64,000 nucleotides of DNA from Novosphingobium taihuense (GCF_007830315.1 NZ_VLKJ01000012.1:55148-119147); one strand, 5' to 3'; positions 33,410 through 42,720 are shown, numbered from the stretch's first letter. Notes: generated from the sequence alone by a model not told the origin. Program-made: numbers and translations.

Positions 33410-35101
33410 CTATTCGTCAATGCTGCGCTTGTAGGTCTCCGGCAGGAACACCAGGCCGATCACGCACGTGGCGGCGGCAACGATCACCGGGTACCAGAAG
33501 CCGTGGTAGATGTCCCCGTTGGCCGCGACCATGGCAAAGCCGATGGCAGGCAGCAGCCCGCCCAGCCAGCCATTGCCGATATGATAGGGCAGGCTCATTG
33601 AAGTATAGCGGATGCGGCTCGGGAATAGCTCGACCAGCATCGCCGCGATCGGGCCGTAAACCATGGTCACCAGCAGGACGAGGTAGAACAGGATCGCCAC
33701 GACGAGCTGCTTGTTGATTTCGTCAGGCTCTGCCTTGGCGGGATAGCCAACGGTTTCCAGGTCCGACGTGACCTGCCTGGCAAAAGCGGCAATCGCAGCC
33801 TTCTTCTCCTCGCCCGAAACCTTCGCCGGATCGGGCGCGACGATGGTGGTTCCGCCGATCTGGATCGCGGCAATCGTGCCAGCAGGCGCGGCCAAGTTCT
33901 CATAGTTCACTGCCGCCTTGGCGAGCGCATTCTTGACGATGTCGCAGCTGGTCGCATCGAACTTGTTCGCGCCAACAGGGTCGAACTGCGATGAACATTC
34001 GGCAGGGTCGGCCATGACCTTCACCGGCGCATTGGCCTGCGCATGGGCGAGGTCCGGGTTGGCCGCCCCGGTCAGCGCATGGAACGCGGGGAAGATCGTC
34101 AGGGCCGCAAGCGCGCAACCGCTCAGAATGATCTTCTTGCGGCCGATCTTGTCCGAAAGCCAGCCGAAGAACAGGAAGAACGGCGTGGCGCAGGCCAGGG
34201 CGATGATGATCAGCGTGTTGGCGGTCAGGCCATCGACCTTGAGCATCTTTTCAAGGAAATACATCGCGTAGAGCTGGCCGGTGTACCAGACCACGGCTTG
34301 TCCGGCGATGGCGCCGAAGAACGCGATCAGCACGATCTTCAGGTTCTTCCATTCGCCAAACGCCTCGCCCAGCGGCCGTTTGGACGACGTACCCTCGTCC
34401 TTCATCTTCTGGAACACGGGCGATTCATGCAGCTTGAGCCGCAGCCACAGGCCGATGCCAAGGAACAGGCCCGAGAGCAGGTATGGCACGCGCCAGCCCC
34501 AGTCCTTGAACGCCTCTTCGCCAACGCCGGTAACGGGCGAGCGCACGAGGATCACGATCAGCAGCGCCATGGCGAGCCCCGCCGTCGCGGTGATCTGGAT
34601 CCAGCTGGTATAGAGCCCGCGCTTACCTTCCGGTGCATGTTCGGCCACATACGTCGCCGCGCCACCATATTCGCCGCCCAGAGCCAGCCCCTGGAACATG
34701 CGCAGTACCACCAGCATTATCGGCGCGGCCACGCCGACGGTCTCATACGTGGGCAGACAGCCGACGAGGAAGGTCGAAAGACCCATGACGAGCAGCGTGA
34801 CGATGAAGGTGTAGCGCCGGCCGACCATGTCGCCGATGCGCCCGAACACCAGCGCGCCAAACGGGCGCACGATGAAGCCTGCGGCAAAGACCAGCAGCGC
34901 CATGATGAACGAGGTCGTCGGGTTCAGCCCGGTCAGGAACTTCGCTGCGATGATCGCGGTGAGCAGCCCATAGAGGTAGAAGTCATACCATTCGAACACC
35001 GTGCCGAGCGACGATGCGGTAATGATCAGCTTCTCGCTGTGCGTGGCCCTGTGATGCTTCGGCAAGGCCGAGGGATCATCCGTAGCCGGACCCATGGACA
35101 T
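33410..35101 (-). CDS. MFS transporter, metabolite:H+ symporter (MHS/ShiA-ProP type) with periplasmic insert
   Basis: This 563-residue membrane protein starts at ATG 35101, preceded by GGGAGAG. An MHS signature is clear: GTVFEWYDFYLYGLL near residue 35, RPFGALVFGRIGDMVGRRYTF (about 80-100), and GGEYGGAATYVAEHAP (about 145-160). Twelve helices are expected. Between the helix ending ALTIFPAFHALTG and the last helices lies a 120-residue hydrophilic insert (about 345-465) with two Cys and several helices, which is longer than in ShiA or ProP. Substrate is unknown; shikimate-, betaine- or dicarboxylate-type acids are usual for MHS members. Confidence 0.75.
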   Translation of the reverse strand: MSMGPATDDPSALPKHHRATHSEKLIITASSLGTVFEWYDFYLYGLLTAIIAAKFLTGLNPTTSFIMALLVFAAGFIVRPFGALVFGRIGDMVGRRYTFIVTLLVMGLSTFLVGCLPTYETVGVAAPIMLVVLRMFQGLALGGEYGGAATYVAEHAPEGKRGLYTSWIQITATAGLAMALLIVILVRSPVTGVGEEAFKDWGWRVPYLLSGLFLGIGLWLRLKLHESPVFQKMKDEGTSSKRPLGEAFGEWKNLKIVLIAFFGAIAGQAVVWYTGQLYAMYFLEKMLKVDGLTANTLIIIALACATPFFLFFGWLSDKIGRKKIILSGCALAALTIFPAFHALTGAANPDLAHAQANAPVKVMADPAECSSQFDPVGANKFDATSCDIVKNALAKAAVNYENLAAPAGTIAAIQIGGTTIVAPDPAKVSGEEKKAAIAAFARQVTSDLETVGYPAKAEPDEINKQLVVAILFYLVLLVTMVYGPIAAMLVELFPSRIRYTSMSLPYHIGNGWLGGLLPAIGFAMVAANGDIYHGFWYPVIVAAATCVIGLVFLPETYKRSIDE

Positions 35102-35274
35102 ACTCTCTCCCTGTTCTCGCGGGCTCTTCATGCCATGCGATCTGACGCACTGCATTCCGGCCCGAACCGATCGTGCCGGATCACGTCGCCGAGGTCGACA
35201 GTATTTCGCGCGCTTTTTGAGGGAGGCCCGACATGGCGCAATTTTCTGCCCGATTTTTGTTATCGCCATAAGGG

Positions 35275-35308
35275 AAGGGGCACGGCTCCCTGTGGAACCG
35301 TACCCCTT
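35275..35308. terminator. Hairpin after PRC-barrel gene
   Basis: AAGGGGCACGG (35275-35285) pairs with CCGTACCCCTT (35298-35308) with one mismatch, around a 12-nt loop. It lies downstream (minus direction) of the PRC-barrel gene that ends at 35337 and upstream of the symporter start. Confidence 0.5.
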
Positions 35309-35336
35309 CGTCATTCAGTCATTGATCTGAAATCGT

Positions 35337-36236
35337 TCAGTTCTTGCGTGGTGCAGCCTTGCCCTGCTGCTGCGCCACCTGCTTGATCTGGCCTTCGCCC
35401 ATCGCCGAGACGACCGCGTTGCCGCTACCGCTGAAGTTGGCGGCGGGCAGCAGGGCCTTCTCGCCGTCGACCTTGACCAGCAGCGAGCGCACCTGACCGC
35501 GACCATCGGCGATCACTTCGCGGATCTTGCCGATCTTTTCGCCATCGGGGCCGATCACGTTCATGCCCTTGCTCAGCGAGAATGCGCCATTGGCGGAAGA
35601 AGCAAGGCTTCCTGCCAGTGCAAGCGAGCCCGAGCCATAGGAAGCCGCCGCACTGCCAGCGCCGCTTGCCGTCCCACTGGCCATTCCGCTGGCCGAACCT
35701 GCAGCATTGCCTGCCATCGCACGGCCGCTGGAGGCCAGCGACCCGGCGGTCTCGGCTCCGCCGCGCACCGCGCCACGCGCCGTGCTGCCAACCTGTCCGG
35801 CGGTCGAACGGACCGCATCGGTGCCGATCAGTTGCGCATCGGCGCTGCCTGCAGCCGAACCCGAGCCGCTGGCCGAACCGCTGGTGCCGACCATCCGGCT
35901 CGGCGTCGAAAGCGTCTGACCGACGCTTCCGGTCAGCGAGCCATCGGCATTGCCATCGGCGTGGACCTTGCCGCTCTTGCGGTCGACCGACTTGTTGCCC
36001 GAGGCGCGGCCCGTACCCTTGACCGTTCCGCGCGTGGTGCTCTCCACGCTGCCCATCGGATCGCCTATGGTGCCACGGCCAATCGTGCCACCGTTCATGG
36101 TGCCACCGAGCGTCCCGCCGATCCCGCCGCCCAGCGCACCGCCCAGGCCGCCGCCAGCGCCGCCAAGGATCTGTGCCTGTGCGGCAGGGGCTGCCAGCAG
36201 AAGGATCGCGGTCGAAGTTGCCAGAAATGCACGCAT
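35337..36236 (-). CDS. Secreted Gly/Ser/Ala-rich protein with C-terminal PRC-barrel domain
   Basis: A 299-residue protein with a signal peptide (about 1-22, AAQAQ), starting at ATG 36236 (the ATG at 36275 gives a non-signal extension). Residues about 25-210 are a low-complexity Gly/Ser/Ala region, first GGxGG-type, then SGSASGSGS- and ASG-type. The last 75 residues (SLSKGMNVIGPDGEKIGKIREVIAD followed by VRSLLVKVDGEKALLPAANF) form a PRC-barrel domain. PRC barrels bind RNA or proteins in other contexts; in secreted sphingomonad proteins the role is not known. The sequence may assemble as a fibre or matrix component; inference. Confidence 0.65.
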   Translation of the reverse strand: MRAFLATSTAILLLAAPAAQAQILGGAGGGLGGALGGGIGGTLGGTMNGGTIGRGTIGDPMGSVESTTRGTVKGTGRASGNKSVDRKSGKVHADGNADGSLTGSVGQTLSTPSRMVGTSGSASGSGSAAGSADAQLIGTDAVRSTAGQVGSTARGAVRGGAETAGSLASSGRAMAGNAAGSASGMASGTASGAGSAAASYGSGSLALAGSLASSANGAFSLSKGMNVIGPDGEKIGKIREVIADGRGQVRSLLVKVDGEKALLPAANFSGSGNAVVSAMGEGQIKQVAQQQGKAAPRKN

Positions 36237-36340
36237 CTCGATTTTCCTTTCCTCGAATTGTCCAAGGCGTCTCATCGACTGCCTCTCGAAAGGAAAACGG
36301 ACCGCGTCAGAGGTTTAATGCATGGCCCTGCAAAATTTTT

Positions 36341-37570
36341 TCAGCGCGTCGGCCGACAGATGGTGCAGAGCAGGCCCCGGCCATAGGTGCCGTCCGCGCC
36401 TCGTGCGCCCAGATCGATCGCTTCGGCATCGAGCCGCGCCCGCACATTGCTGCCCATCGCAAGCGCAACCCGGGATGCCACCAGCGGCGTTGCAAACGAT
36501 GTGCCCCGCACCTTCACCCGGCGTCCCGCAGCATTGGTCGCGAACAGGTCTGCGCCGGGTGCAGCGTAGTCGAGATGAAGTGCGCGCCCGGCCTCGATCA
36601 GGGCACGATTGCGCCCGTCCACGGCTGTCACCGCCAGCACGCCGGGGTAGGAGGCAGGGTAGGCGGGCGGCGCTGCCGGTCCATCGTTGCCCACCGCCGC
36701 CACGATCACCGCGCCCCGCCGCTGCGCCGAGGCCACGGCGCGGGCAACGACAGGATTGGCAGGTCCAACAAGGCTGATCGAGACGACCCGCACCTCCTTG
36801 CCCACCAGCCAGTCCAGCGCCCGCGCCACCGCCAGCGCATTCCCCGCCGCCGGATCGTCGCCATAGACATCGGCCACCACGATCCGCTGCACCCCGGCAT
36901 GGCGCAGCAGCGAAGCCACCGCGCTGCCATGATCGCTGGCCCTGGGCGCACCCCGCGCAAAACCCTTCGTTTCCGCAACAGCGACCGCCGCCCCCGCACC
37001 CCCGTCGATAACGCCCACCGGCGTCGCAATCGGCGGCATCGCATTGCCACGCCCTTTCCCGCTTCCTGCGACTGCACCGCCGCTGGCAAAGCTCAGCGTA
37101 TCTGCGGTAATCGTCGCGCCGGGCAGGCGGGCGCTAAGCAGCGCCTGCGCCTTGGCGAGATTCATGCCAGAGGGGCTGGCGAGGCGGACCACGGTGATCT
37201 CCAACGCGTCCAGCCGCTCATTTGAGAGGAGCGTGAATCCGGCGGCCTCGGCAAGTTCGACCGAACCGGGTGCAGGGTCGAGCAAAAGCAGTTCCCCCTT
37301 GCGCGCAAGGTCACCCGATGCGTCGCGTTCGATGCTCTGCCGGTTGCGCTGGAGGAGGCGGGTCAGGCGGTCGAGCCTGGCCTGCGAAAGTGTCCGTGCG
37401 ATGCCCTCGACTTGGCCCAATGCCTCGGAGAGTTGGGGGAGAGTTGCCTCTATGCCTCCGAGAGTTGGATTTATCCTGCCACGCACATCGGGCAGGGCCA
37501 ATTGCGCCACGGCGGGGCCGGTCACGGTGCACAGGAGCATGGCGGCGAGGGCGAAGCGTTTCATTTTCAT
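36341..37570 (-). CDS. S8-family serine protease (module 2)
   Basis: This 409-residue subtilase is the counterpart of the 10784 protease but without the long charged coiled-coil. It has a signal peptide (about 1-23, GPAVAQ), a helical stretch, a prodomain-like unit (LSNERLDALEITVVRLASPSGMNLAKAQALLSARLPGATI) similar to that in module 1, and the catalytic set: Asp in GVIDGGAG, His in SDHGSAVASLL, Asn in AAVGNDGP, Ser in RGTSFATP. It is divergent from the sigma gene (74 bp apart), exactly as in module 1. The two proteases are likely paralogues with separate targets. Confidence 0.8.
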   Translation of the reverse strand: MKMKRFALAAMLLCTVTGPAVAQLALPDVRGRINPTLGGIEATLPQLSEALGQVEGIARTLSQARLDRLTRLLQRNRQSIERDASGDLARKGELLLLDPAPGSVELAEAAGFTLLSNERLDALEITVVRLASPSGMNLAKAQALLSARLPGATITADTLSFASGGAVAGSGKGRGNAMPPIATPVGVIDGGAGAAVAVAETKGFARGAPRASDHGSAVASLLRHAGVQRIVVADVYGDDPAAGNALAVARALDWLVGKEVRVVSISLVGPANPVVARAVASAQRRGAVIVAAVGNDGPAAPPAYPASYPGVLAVTAVDGRNRALIEAGRALHLDYAAPGADLFATNAAGRRVKVRGTSFATPLVASRVALAMGSNVRARLDAEAIDLGARGADGTYGRGLLCTICRPTR

Positions 37571-37644
37571 GGGCTTTTTGTCATAACCTGTCTGTCTATG
37601 GGATTAAACGGACGACCCCGCCCGTTCTATCCATCAGAAAGGCA

Positions 37645-38142
37645 ATGAAACTGGCTGATCCCTTCGCCGACGGCATCCTAGCCCTGCTACCACGCTTGCG
37701 GCGCTTCGCCGCGGGCCTGTCGCGCGGCGGGGCAGGGGAGGCCGACGATCTTTGCCAGACGACCATCGAACGGGCGCTGCGCAACCGCGACAAGTGGCAG
37801 GCGGGCACCCGGCTCGACAGCTGGATGTACCGGATGATGCGCAACATATGGATAGACGAAGTCCGCGCCCGCAGCAGGCGGGGCGAGACTTTCGTCGATG
37901 AAGAGGCAGGGCTCGGCATCGGCGCTTCGGGCGGGCAGGACGAAAGCGCGGCGCTTGGCGATGTGGACCGCGCGCTGGCGCAATTGCCCGACGAGCAGCG
38001 CGAGGCAGTGGTGTTGGTGATGATCGAGGGCTGGTCTTACAAGGAAGCAGCGGAGATCGTCGGCTGTCCGGTCGGCACGCTCAATTCGCGGCTGGTGCGC
38101 GGGCGCGATGCACTGCTGGCGCGACTGGGAGAAGCGGCGTGA
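37645..38142 (+). CDS. ECF sigma factor, sigma-70 family (module 2)
   Basis: A 165-residue ECF factor starting at ATG 37645 after AGAAAGG. Region 2 (EADDLCQTTIERALRN, GTRLDSWMYRMMRNIWIDEVRAR) and region 4 (LPDEQREAVVLVMIEGWSYKEAAEIVGCPVGTLNSRLVRGRDALLARL) are intact and align with the module-1 factor over nearly the whole length. The stop overlaps the anti-sigma start (GTGA, 38139-38142). Its regulon probably includes this divergent locus; the spacer contains GTCATAACC and CTATGG, which could be promoter elements, but spacing is not convincing enough to annotate. Confidence 0.8.
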   Translation: MKLADPFADGILALLPRLRRFAAGLSRGGAGEADDLCQTTIERALRNRDKWQAGTRLDSWMYRMMRNIWIDEVRARSRRGETFVDEEAGLGIGASGGQDESAALGDVDRALAQLPDEQREAVVLVMIEGWSYKEAAEIVGCPVGTLNSRLVRGRDALLARLGEAA

Positions 38143-38840
38143 CGAGACCTACCCCCGAACAGATCGCCGCTTTTGCCGACGGCCAGCTTGAAGGTGCAGA
38201 GCATGCAGATGTTGCCGCTGCCATAGCAGCCGACGACGCCCTGACCGCGCAGGTTGCGGCGCACCAGGCCTTGCGCGCACGGCTCTCCAGCCACTTTGCG
38301 CCCGTGACAAGCGAAGCAGTGCCTGATCGCCTCGTCGCCTTGCTCTCCGCTCCGCAGACCGATGTGGTGGACCTTGCGCAAGTGCGCGCACGGCGCAGGG
38401 GATTGCCGCGTTGGACATGGATCGCAGGCCCCGCGCTCGCCGCCTCGCTGGTTCTCGCCGTAACGCTAGGGCGCGGTGGAGGCACAGGGGCGGACTATGC
38501 CCCTGACCAGATTGCTGCAGCGCTCGACAGCCAGCTTGTCGGCGAGCAGCCCGGAGACGCGCCGGTGCGAGTGCTGTTGAGCTTCCGTGATGCTGCTGGT
38601 GCCTATTGTCGTGCCTATTCGGCAAGCGCGACTTCCGGAATAGCGTGCCGCGACGGCGAGGGGTGGAAGTTGCAAGGTGCGGCGTCTCCGGGCGCAGGCC
38701 GAGCGAATGGAGAATACCGGCAGGCGGGCAGCGAAGCCGAGATCATGGCACAGGCGCAAGCGCTTGCCGCCGGACCCGCGCTTGATGCGGAAGCGGAGAA
38801 GGCCGCGCGCGCCAGAGGCTGGCGCGGCCCTTCCGACTAA
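38139..38840 (+). CDS. Anti-sigma factor, membrane-anchored (module 2)
   Basis: A 233-residue protein with GTG start overlapping the sigma stop. The N-terminus (EQIAAFADGQLEGAEHADVAAAIAADD) matches anti-sigma cytoplasmic domains. One transmembrane helix lies at about residues 88-108 (WTWIAGPALAASLVLAVTLG), and a periplasmic domain follows with AYCRAYSAS and GIACRDGEGW, equivalent to WCRAF and ACRDDKGAW of the first anti-sigma. The conserved Cys pair may form a redox- or ligand-sensing disulfide. Its last bases overlap the convergent phytase gene by 4 bp. Confidence 0.75.
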   Translation: MTRPTPEQIAAFADGQLEGAEHADVAAAIAADDALTAQVAAHQALRARLSSHFAPVTSEAVPDRLVALLSAPQTDVVDLAQVRARRRGLPRWTWIAGPALAASLVLAVTLGRGGGTGADYAPDQIAAALDSQLVGEQPGDAPVRVLLSFRDAAGAYCRAYSASATSGIACRDGEGWKLQGAASPGAGRANGEYRQAGSEAEIMAQAQALAAGPALDAEAEKAARARGWRGPSD

Positions 38841-39910
38841 GGGTTCTTTTCGTTGACGGCGCGCAGGATCGCATCCCACGCCAGCAGCTTGAAGTTCTGC
38901 GCAGATGGCGCGTTGTCACCGTCCTGCGCAACGAACAGGCCACCGCGCCAGTCCGGGCCGAAATCGCCGGTTATCAGTTCGATCCCGTCGGTATCGCTTG
39001 TCGCGCCAAAGCGGCCAGCAGCGATGCGGAAGCGGCCGCGCGGGGCGGCGGTGGCAAGATCGAACAGGGCATAGGCGTTATCGCCCTGGCTTGAAGCGAC
39101 GAGCATCCCGCCGTCCCGGCCTTCGGGCGCAAGGGCCAGGCCTTCGACATCGTCGACGAGGCCTGCTTCCTTGCCCACCATGGCAAAGGCGAGCGGCTTG
39201 AGCATCGCCGCGCGCAAGTCCACCTGCCAGATGCCAACGTCTTCTTCGGCTACATAGAGCTGTCCGGTCCGGTCATCGACCACGCAACCTTCCGACTGCG
39301 TGGCGAATTTCACCGAGCGCAGATGGCGAGCGGTGATCCGGCCAGCCTCTTCGGCCAGCACGCTTTCAGCCACGGTGCCGTCCTTTAGCACGACATAGGC
39401 GCGGGCGAGTTCGCCCAGAGCCAGTCCCTTGCCCATGCAGAAACCATAGGCTTCCGCCGGGGCATGGGCTGCGCCAAGGAACGGCAGCGCGCCTAGTGAG
39501 GAGAGCTTCCCCGTTGCGCCATCAAGCCTGAACAGCGCGATCTTCGGTTCGGCAAGGTCGCTTCGGTCGCTCGCTGCAACGAGCACGTAACCGGGGCGCG
39601 CTTCGCGCAAGTCCACGTTGTTGAGCGCGCCTGCGGCAACAAAATCGCGCACTTTGCCATCAAGGCCATAGACATAGAGCCCGGCCTTCTTGTCGGTGCC
39701 GAGGATCAGGCTCGCCGCTGGATTGGCGGTGTTGCGCCAGATTGCCGGATCGTCGGCCGCATCGGCATTGGCCGACCCCACCGGCGTGGTTTCACCCGTC
39801 GCGGCGACGTCCACTGCCGGATAGACCGGGCGCGGAATTTCCCGCATCCCGGCGCAGGCCCCAAGGGCGAGCGCCGGAATCAGGGTCAGGGCGTTTAGCG
39901 CCATGCGCAT
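38837..39910 (-). CDS. Beta-propeller phytase (3-phytase) lipoprotein
   Basis: A 357-residue enzyme with a lipobox (ALALGAC, Cys about 19). Beta-propeller phytase hallmarks are present: ADDPAIW (about 53-58), EGCVVDD followed by YVAEEDVGIW (about 210-230), DVEGLAL (about 258), SSQGDN (about 277) and DTDGIELITG (about 308). These bind Ca2+ and the phytate phosphates. It would release phosphate from inositol hexakisphosphate in the periplasm or at the outer membrane. The TonB receptor gene overlaps its start by one base (TGATG), so the pair forms a phytate-uptake unit. Confidence 0.85.
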   Translation of the reverse strand: MRMALNALTLIPALALGACAGMREIPRPVYPAVDVAATGETTPVGSANADAADDPAIWRNTANPAASLILGTDKKAGLYVYGLDGKVRDFVAAGALNNVDLREARPGYVLVAASDRSDLAEPKIALFRLDGATGKLSSLGALPFLGAAHAPAEAYGFCMGKGLALGELARAYVVLKDGTVAESVLAEEAGRITARHLRSVKFATQSEGCVVDDRTGQLYVAEEDVGIWQVDLRAAMLKPLAFAMVGKEAGLVDDVEGLALAPEGRDGGMLVASSQGDNAYALFDLATAAPRGRFRIAAGRFGATSDTDGIELITGDFGPDWRGGLFVAQDGDNAPSAQNFKLLAWDAILRAVNEKNP

Positions 39911-42720
39911 CAGAAGTTGATCCGCACGCCAGCGGCATAACGACGCCCGAAGCGCTCGTATTCGATGGTATAGATATCTGTGGCGGGCGTCGGCGTGCCG
40001 GTTGCGGTCAGCAGATTGCCCGGCTCCGAGTAACGACGACCCGGATTGTTGAGCAGGTTCGAGGCATCGAAGTAGACCTCGAAGTTCTTGGTGACAGCAT
40101 AGCGTGCCGAGAAATCGAGCTCGTCGTCCGCCGCCCAGTAGGTGTCGCCAGCATCGGTAAGGTCGTCGGCATAACCGTCGAGCCAGGTGCTGCGACGCTG
40201 GTACTGCAGGCGCAGCGAAAGGCCGTACTTCTCGTAATAGGCGCCGAGGTTGTAGACCCAGTCTGAAGTGCCGGGCAGGCGGACCTTGCGGGCGGGGACC
40301 GACACCGTGCCATCAGTCTTGAAGACAGTCGGTTTGGTCACTTCGCTGTCGTTGTAGGTCAGGTTGGCACTTACCCCGAAGCCGCCCATCCACTCGGGCA
40401 GGCCGATCTGTTCTGTCCAGGGTTCGAGCTGCAGCTGTGCGGCTACCTCGAAACCGAAGATGCGCCCGTTGCCGCCATTGGCAATGCCGGTGAAGGTATA
40501 GCCCGAACGGTCGATACCGCCGCTGTTCAGCGCGTCCGAACCGAAGGAGCGGCGCTGCGAATAGAGAACGTCTTCGACCTTCTTGTAGAACAGGCCGGCC
40601 ATCAGGTAGCCCTGCGGACGCACGTACCATTCGAAATATGCATCGACGCCATAGGCGCGTTCGGGTTTCACGCCGGGATTGCCGCCCGAAATCTGCTCGT
40701 TAGCGTCGTTGACGGTCACGTTCGGGCGGATCTGGTCATAATCCGCACGCGCCGCGCCGCTGTTGAACGAGAGCCTGAACTTCTTGTCCTCGGCCAAGTC
40801 ATAATTGAGGTGAAGGCTCGGGAAAGCGAGGGTCTGGCTCGCCTCGGCGGTAACAATGCCCTTGGTTCCGGCAATGTCAGCTTCGGCGATGCCGCGGTTC
40901 TTCACGTGTTCGACGCGCACGCCGCCGACGACCGAGCCCCAGTCATAGCGCAGTGTGCCCATGGCAAAGCCTGCAAAGACCTGTTCGCGCACGTCGTAGA
41001 TGTTGCCGGTGACGGGCGAGAAGGCAAAGTTCTCGCGCGCGGCGTCGGCGTATTGGCGCATCTTCTCGGTGTCGAAGTAGCGGAAGGTGTAGCCCATCGG
41101 CAGCGCGCCGAGGAAGGCCTTGTCGAGCGAGAAGTCGGCGTAATTGGTGGACAGGCCGATGGTGTTGAACTGCGCTGCGGTTGTCAGTTCAAGCTGGTTT
41201 TCGTCGACAACCTTGGTGCGCTGATCAAACTGGAAGCCCAGCTTGAAGGTGGCGTCACTGCCGAGGAAGCTGGTATCCTTCGAGACGATCAGGCGACCGG
41301 TGTAGGCCTTGGTTGTGTCCACCGCATCGAGCAGGCGCAGCGAGGCGAGCGGCTTTGTGAAGGTGTCGATTGCGGTGACGGCGTTGCCTGCCGTGTAGCG
41401 GGTCGGGCTGGAAAGCTGCACGGTGGTGAACAGCAACGGCGTGTTGCGGTTCGGGTTGGTGAAGTCGTAAGCCACGGTCGGGCGCAGACTGCGGGTCGAA
41501 GGGCTGTTCCAGCGCGCTTCGCCGACAACCGAGCGGTCATCCTTGGATTCGGTGTAATTGCCCAGCCAGTTCACCTTCCAGCCTTCGCCGAAATCGTGCG
41601 TGCCTTCGAGGGTGTTGGTGAAGATCGACTGGCGGAACGCGCGCAGGGTGGAACGCTGGTTGATGTCGATGCCGTAGACCGTGCCCTTGAGCGGGGTGTT
41701 GCCGATGCAGACGTCGGCATAGCCGGTGGTGGTCGGCGTGGTGTTGACGGTCGTTGGGCAGGCGTCAGTGCTGTTCGACAGGTCGCTCTGCTTGTCGTCC
41801 ATGTCGAAGATGTAGTTGTCGCGGGCTTCGTCGTCGGTGAAGATCGTATAGACCGAGCGCAGCGAGATCGTGTTGTCGCTATCGGGCTTCCAGTCGAGGC
41901 GACCCGAGACCGACCAGTTGCGGCGGCGCAGGCGATAGAGCTTGTTCTCGGTCTCACGCGCCCAGAAGCGGGTGCCGTTGCCGGGGCGCTGGTCTTGGCC
42001 GACGCGCTCCCAGTCGATCTCGAAGTTGTCGGTCACCATGTTGCGTTCGAAGAAGCTGCCCGAAACCAGCACGCCAATCTCGCCGTCGCCGGCCTTGAAG
42101 CGATCGGAAACGACCAGCGAACCTTCGTATTCGCGGCGGTCGCCGAGTTCGGCATAGCCGATCCCGGCCTTGCCCTGCACGTGCAAGCCATCGAAATTGA
42201 AGGCCGAGCGGGTGATAACGTTGACGTTGCCCGAGACGGTCTCGCCCGGCATGTCTGGCGTGACGGCCTTGGACACGACGACCTGCTTGGCAATGGCCGA
42301 GGGGATCGAGTCAAACCGCGCGTCGCGGCCTTCGGGGCTGACGACGTTGATCCCGTCGAAGCTCAGCGTCGTCCAGTAGTTCGGCGCACCGCGCAAGCTG
42401 ATATAGCGCGCCTGGCCCTGGTCGCGCTCGATCGCTACGCCGGGAAGGCGGCTGGTGGCCTGCGCGATGTTCTGGTCGGGCAGGCGGCCCACGCCGTCCG
42501 ACGAAAGCACGGTGACCAGCGAATCCGACATCTTCTGGATCTGCAGTGCGGCGGCTTCGGATTCGGCAATTGGACGCTCGCCGGTGACGACGATGACATC
42601 GCCGGGTGCTTCCTCGGCAGGCGCTTCCTGCGACCATGCTGGCGTTGCAAAAGCGAATGCGGCGGTGCCGAGCAGCGAAAGGCGTGCACGGGCAATGCGG
42701 CTGGTGCGCGAGTAAGTCAT
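39910..42720 (-). CDS. TonB-dependent receptor, phytase-linked
   Basis: This 936-residue receptor has a signal peptide (about 1-30, PAWSQ), a TonB-box-like DVIVVTGERP, a plug domain with RLPDQNIAQATSRLPGVAIERDQGQARYISLRGAPNYW, and a barrel ending in Phe (AAGVRINF). The plug motif LPDxNxAxAxxRLPGVxIxRDxGxxR is typical of the large TonB receptors that accompany hydrolases in sphingomonads and Xanthomonads. The adjoining phytase gene implies transport of phytate or of a lower inositol phosphate. The 144 bp upstream contains a TGACGC/GCGTCA palindrome at 42776-42791. Confidence 0.85.
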   Translation of the reverse strand: MTYSRTSRIARARLSLLGTAAFAFATPAWSQEAPAEEAPGDVIVVTGERPIAESEAAALQIQKMSDSLVTVLSSDGVGRLPDQNIAQATSRLPGVAIERDQGQARYISLRGAPNYWTTLSFDGINVVSPEGRDARFDSIPSAIAKQVVVSKAVTPDMPGETVSGNVNVITRSAFNFDGLHVQGKAGIGYAELGDRREYEGSLVVSDRFKAGDGEIGVLVSGSFFERNMVTDNFEIDWERVGQDQRPGNGTRFWARETENKLYRLRRRNWSVSGRLDWKPDSDNTISLRSVYTIFTDDEARDNYIFDMDDKQSDLSNSTDACPTTVNTTPTTTGYADVCIGNTPLKGTVYGIDINQRSTLRAFRQSIFTNTLEGTHDFGEGWKVNWLGNYTESKDDRSVVGEARWNSPSTRSLRPTVAYDFTNPNRNTPLLFTTVQLSSPTRYTAGNAVTAIDTFTKPLASLRLLDAVDTTKAYTGRLIVSKDTSFLGSDATFKLGFQFDQRTKVVDENQLELTTAAQFNTIGLSTNYADFSLDKAFLGALPMGYTFRYFDTEKMRQYADAARENFAFSPVTGNIYDVREQVFAGFAMGTLRYDWGSVVGGVRVEHVKNRGIAEADIAGTKGIVTAEASQTLAFPSLHLNYDLAEDKKFRLSFNSGAARADYDQIRPNVTVNDANEQISGGNPGVKPERAYGVDAYFEWYVRPQGYLMAGLFYKKVEDVLYSQRRSFGSDALNSGGIDRSGYTFTGIANGGNGRIFGFEVAAQLQLEPWTEQIGLPEWMGGFGVSANLTYNDSEVTKPTVFKTDGTVSVPARKVRLPGTSDWVYNLGAYYEKYGLSLRLQYQRRSTWLDGYADDLTDAGDTYWAADDELDFSARYAVTKNFEVYFDASNLLNNPGRRYSEPGNLLTATGTPTPATDIYTIEYERFGRRYAAGVRINF

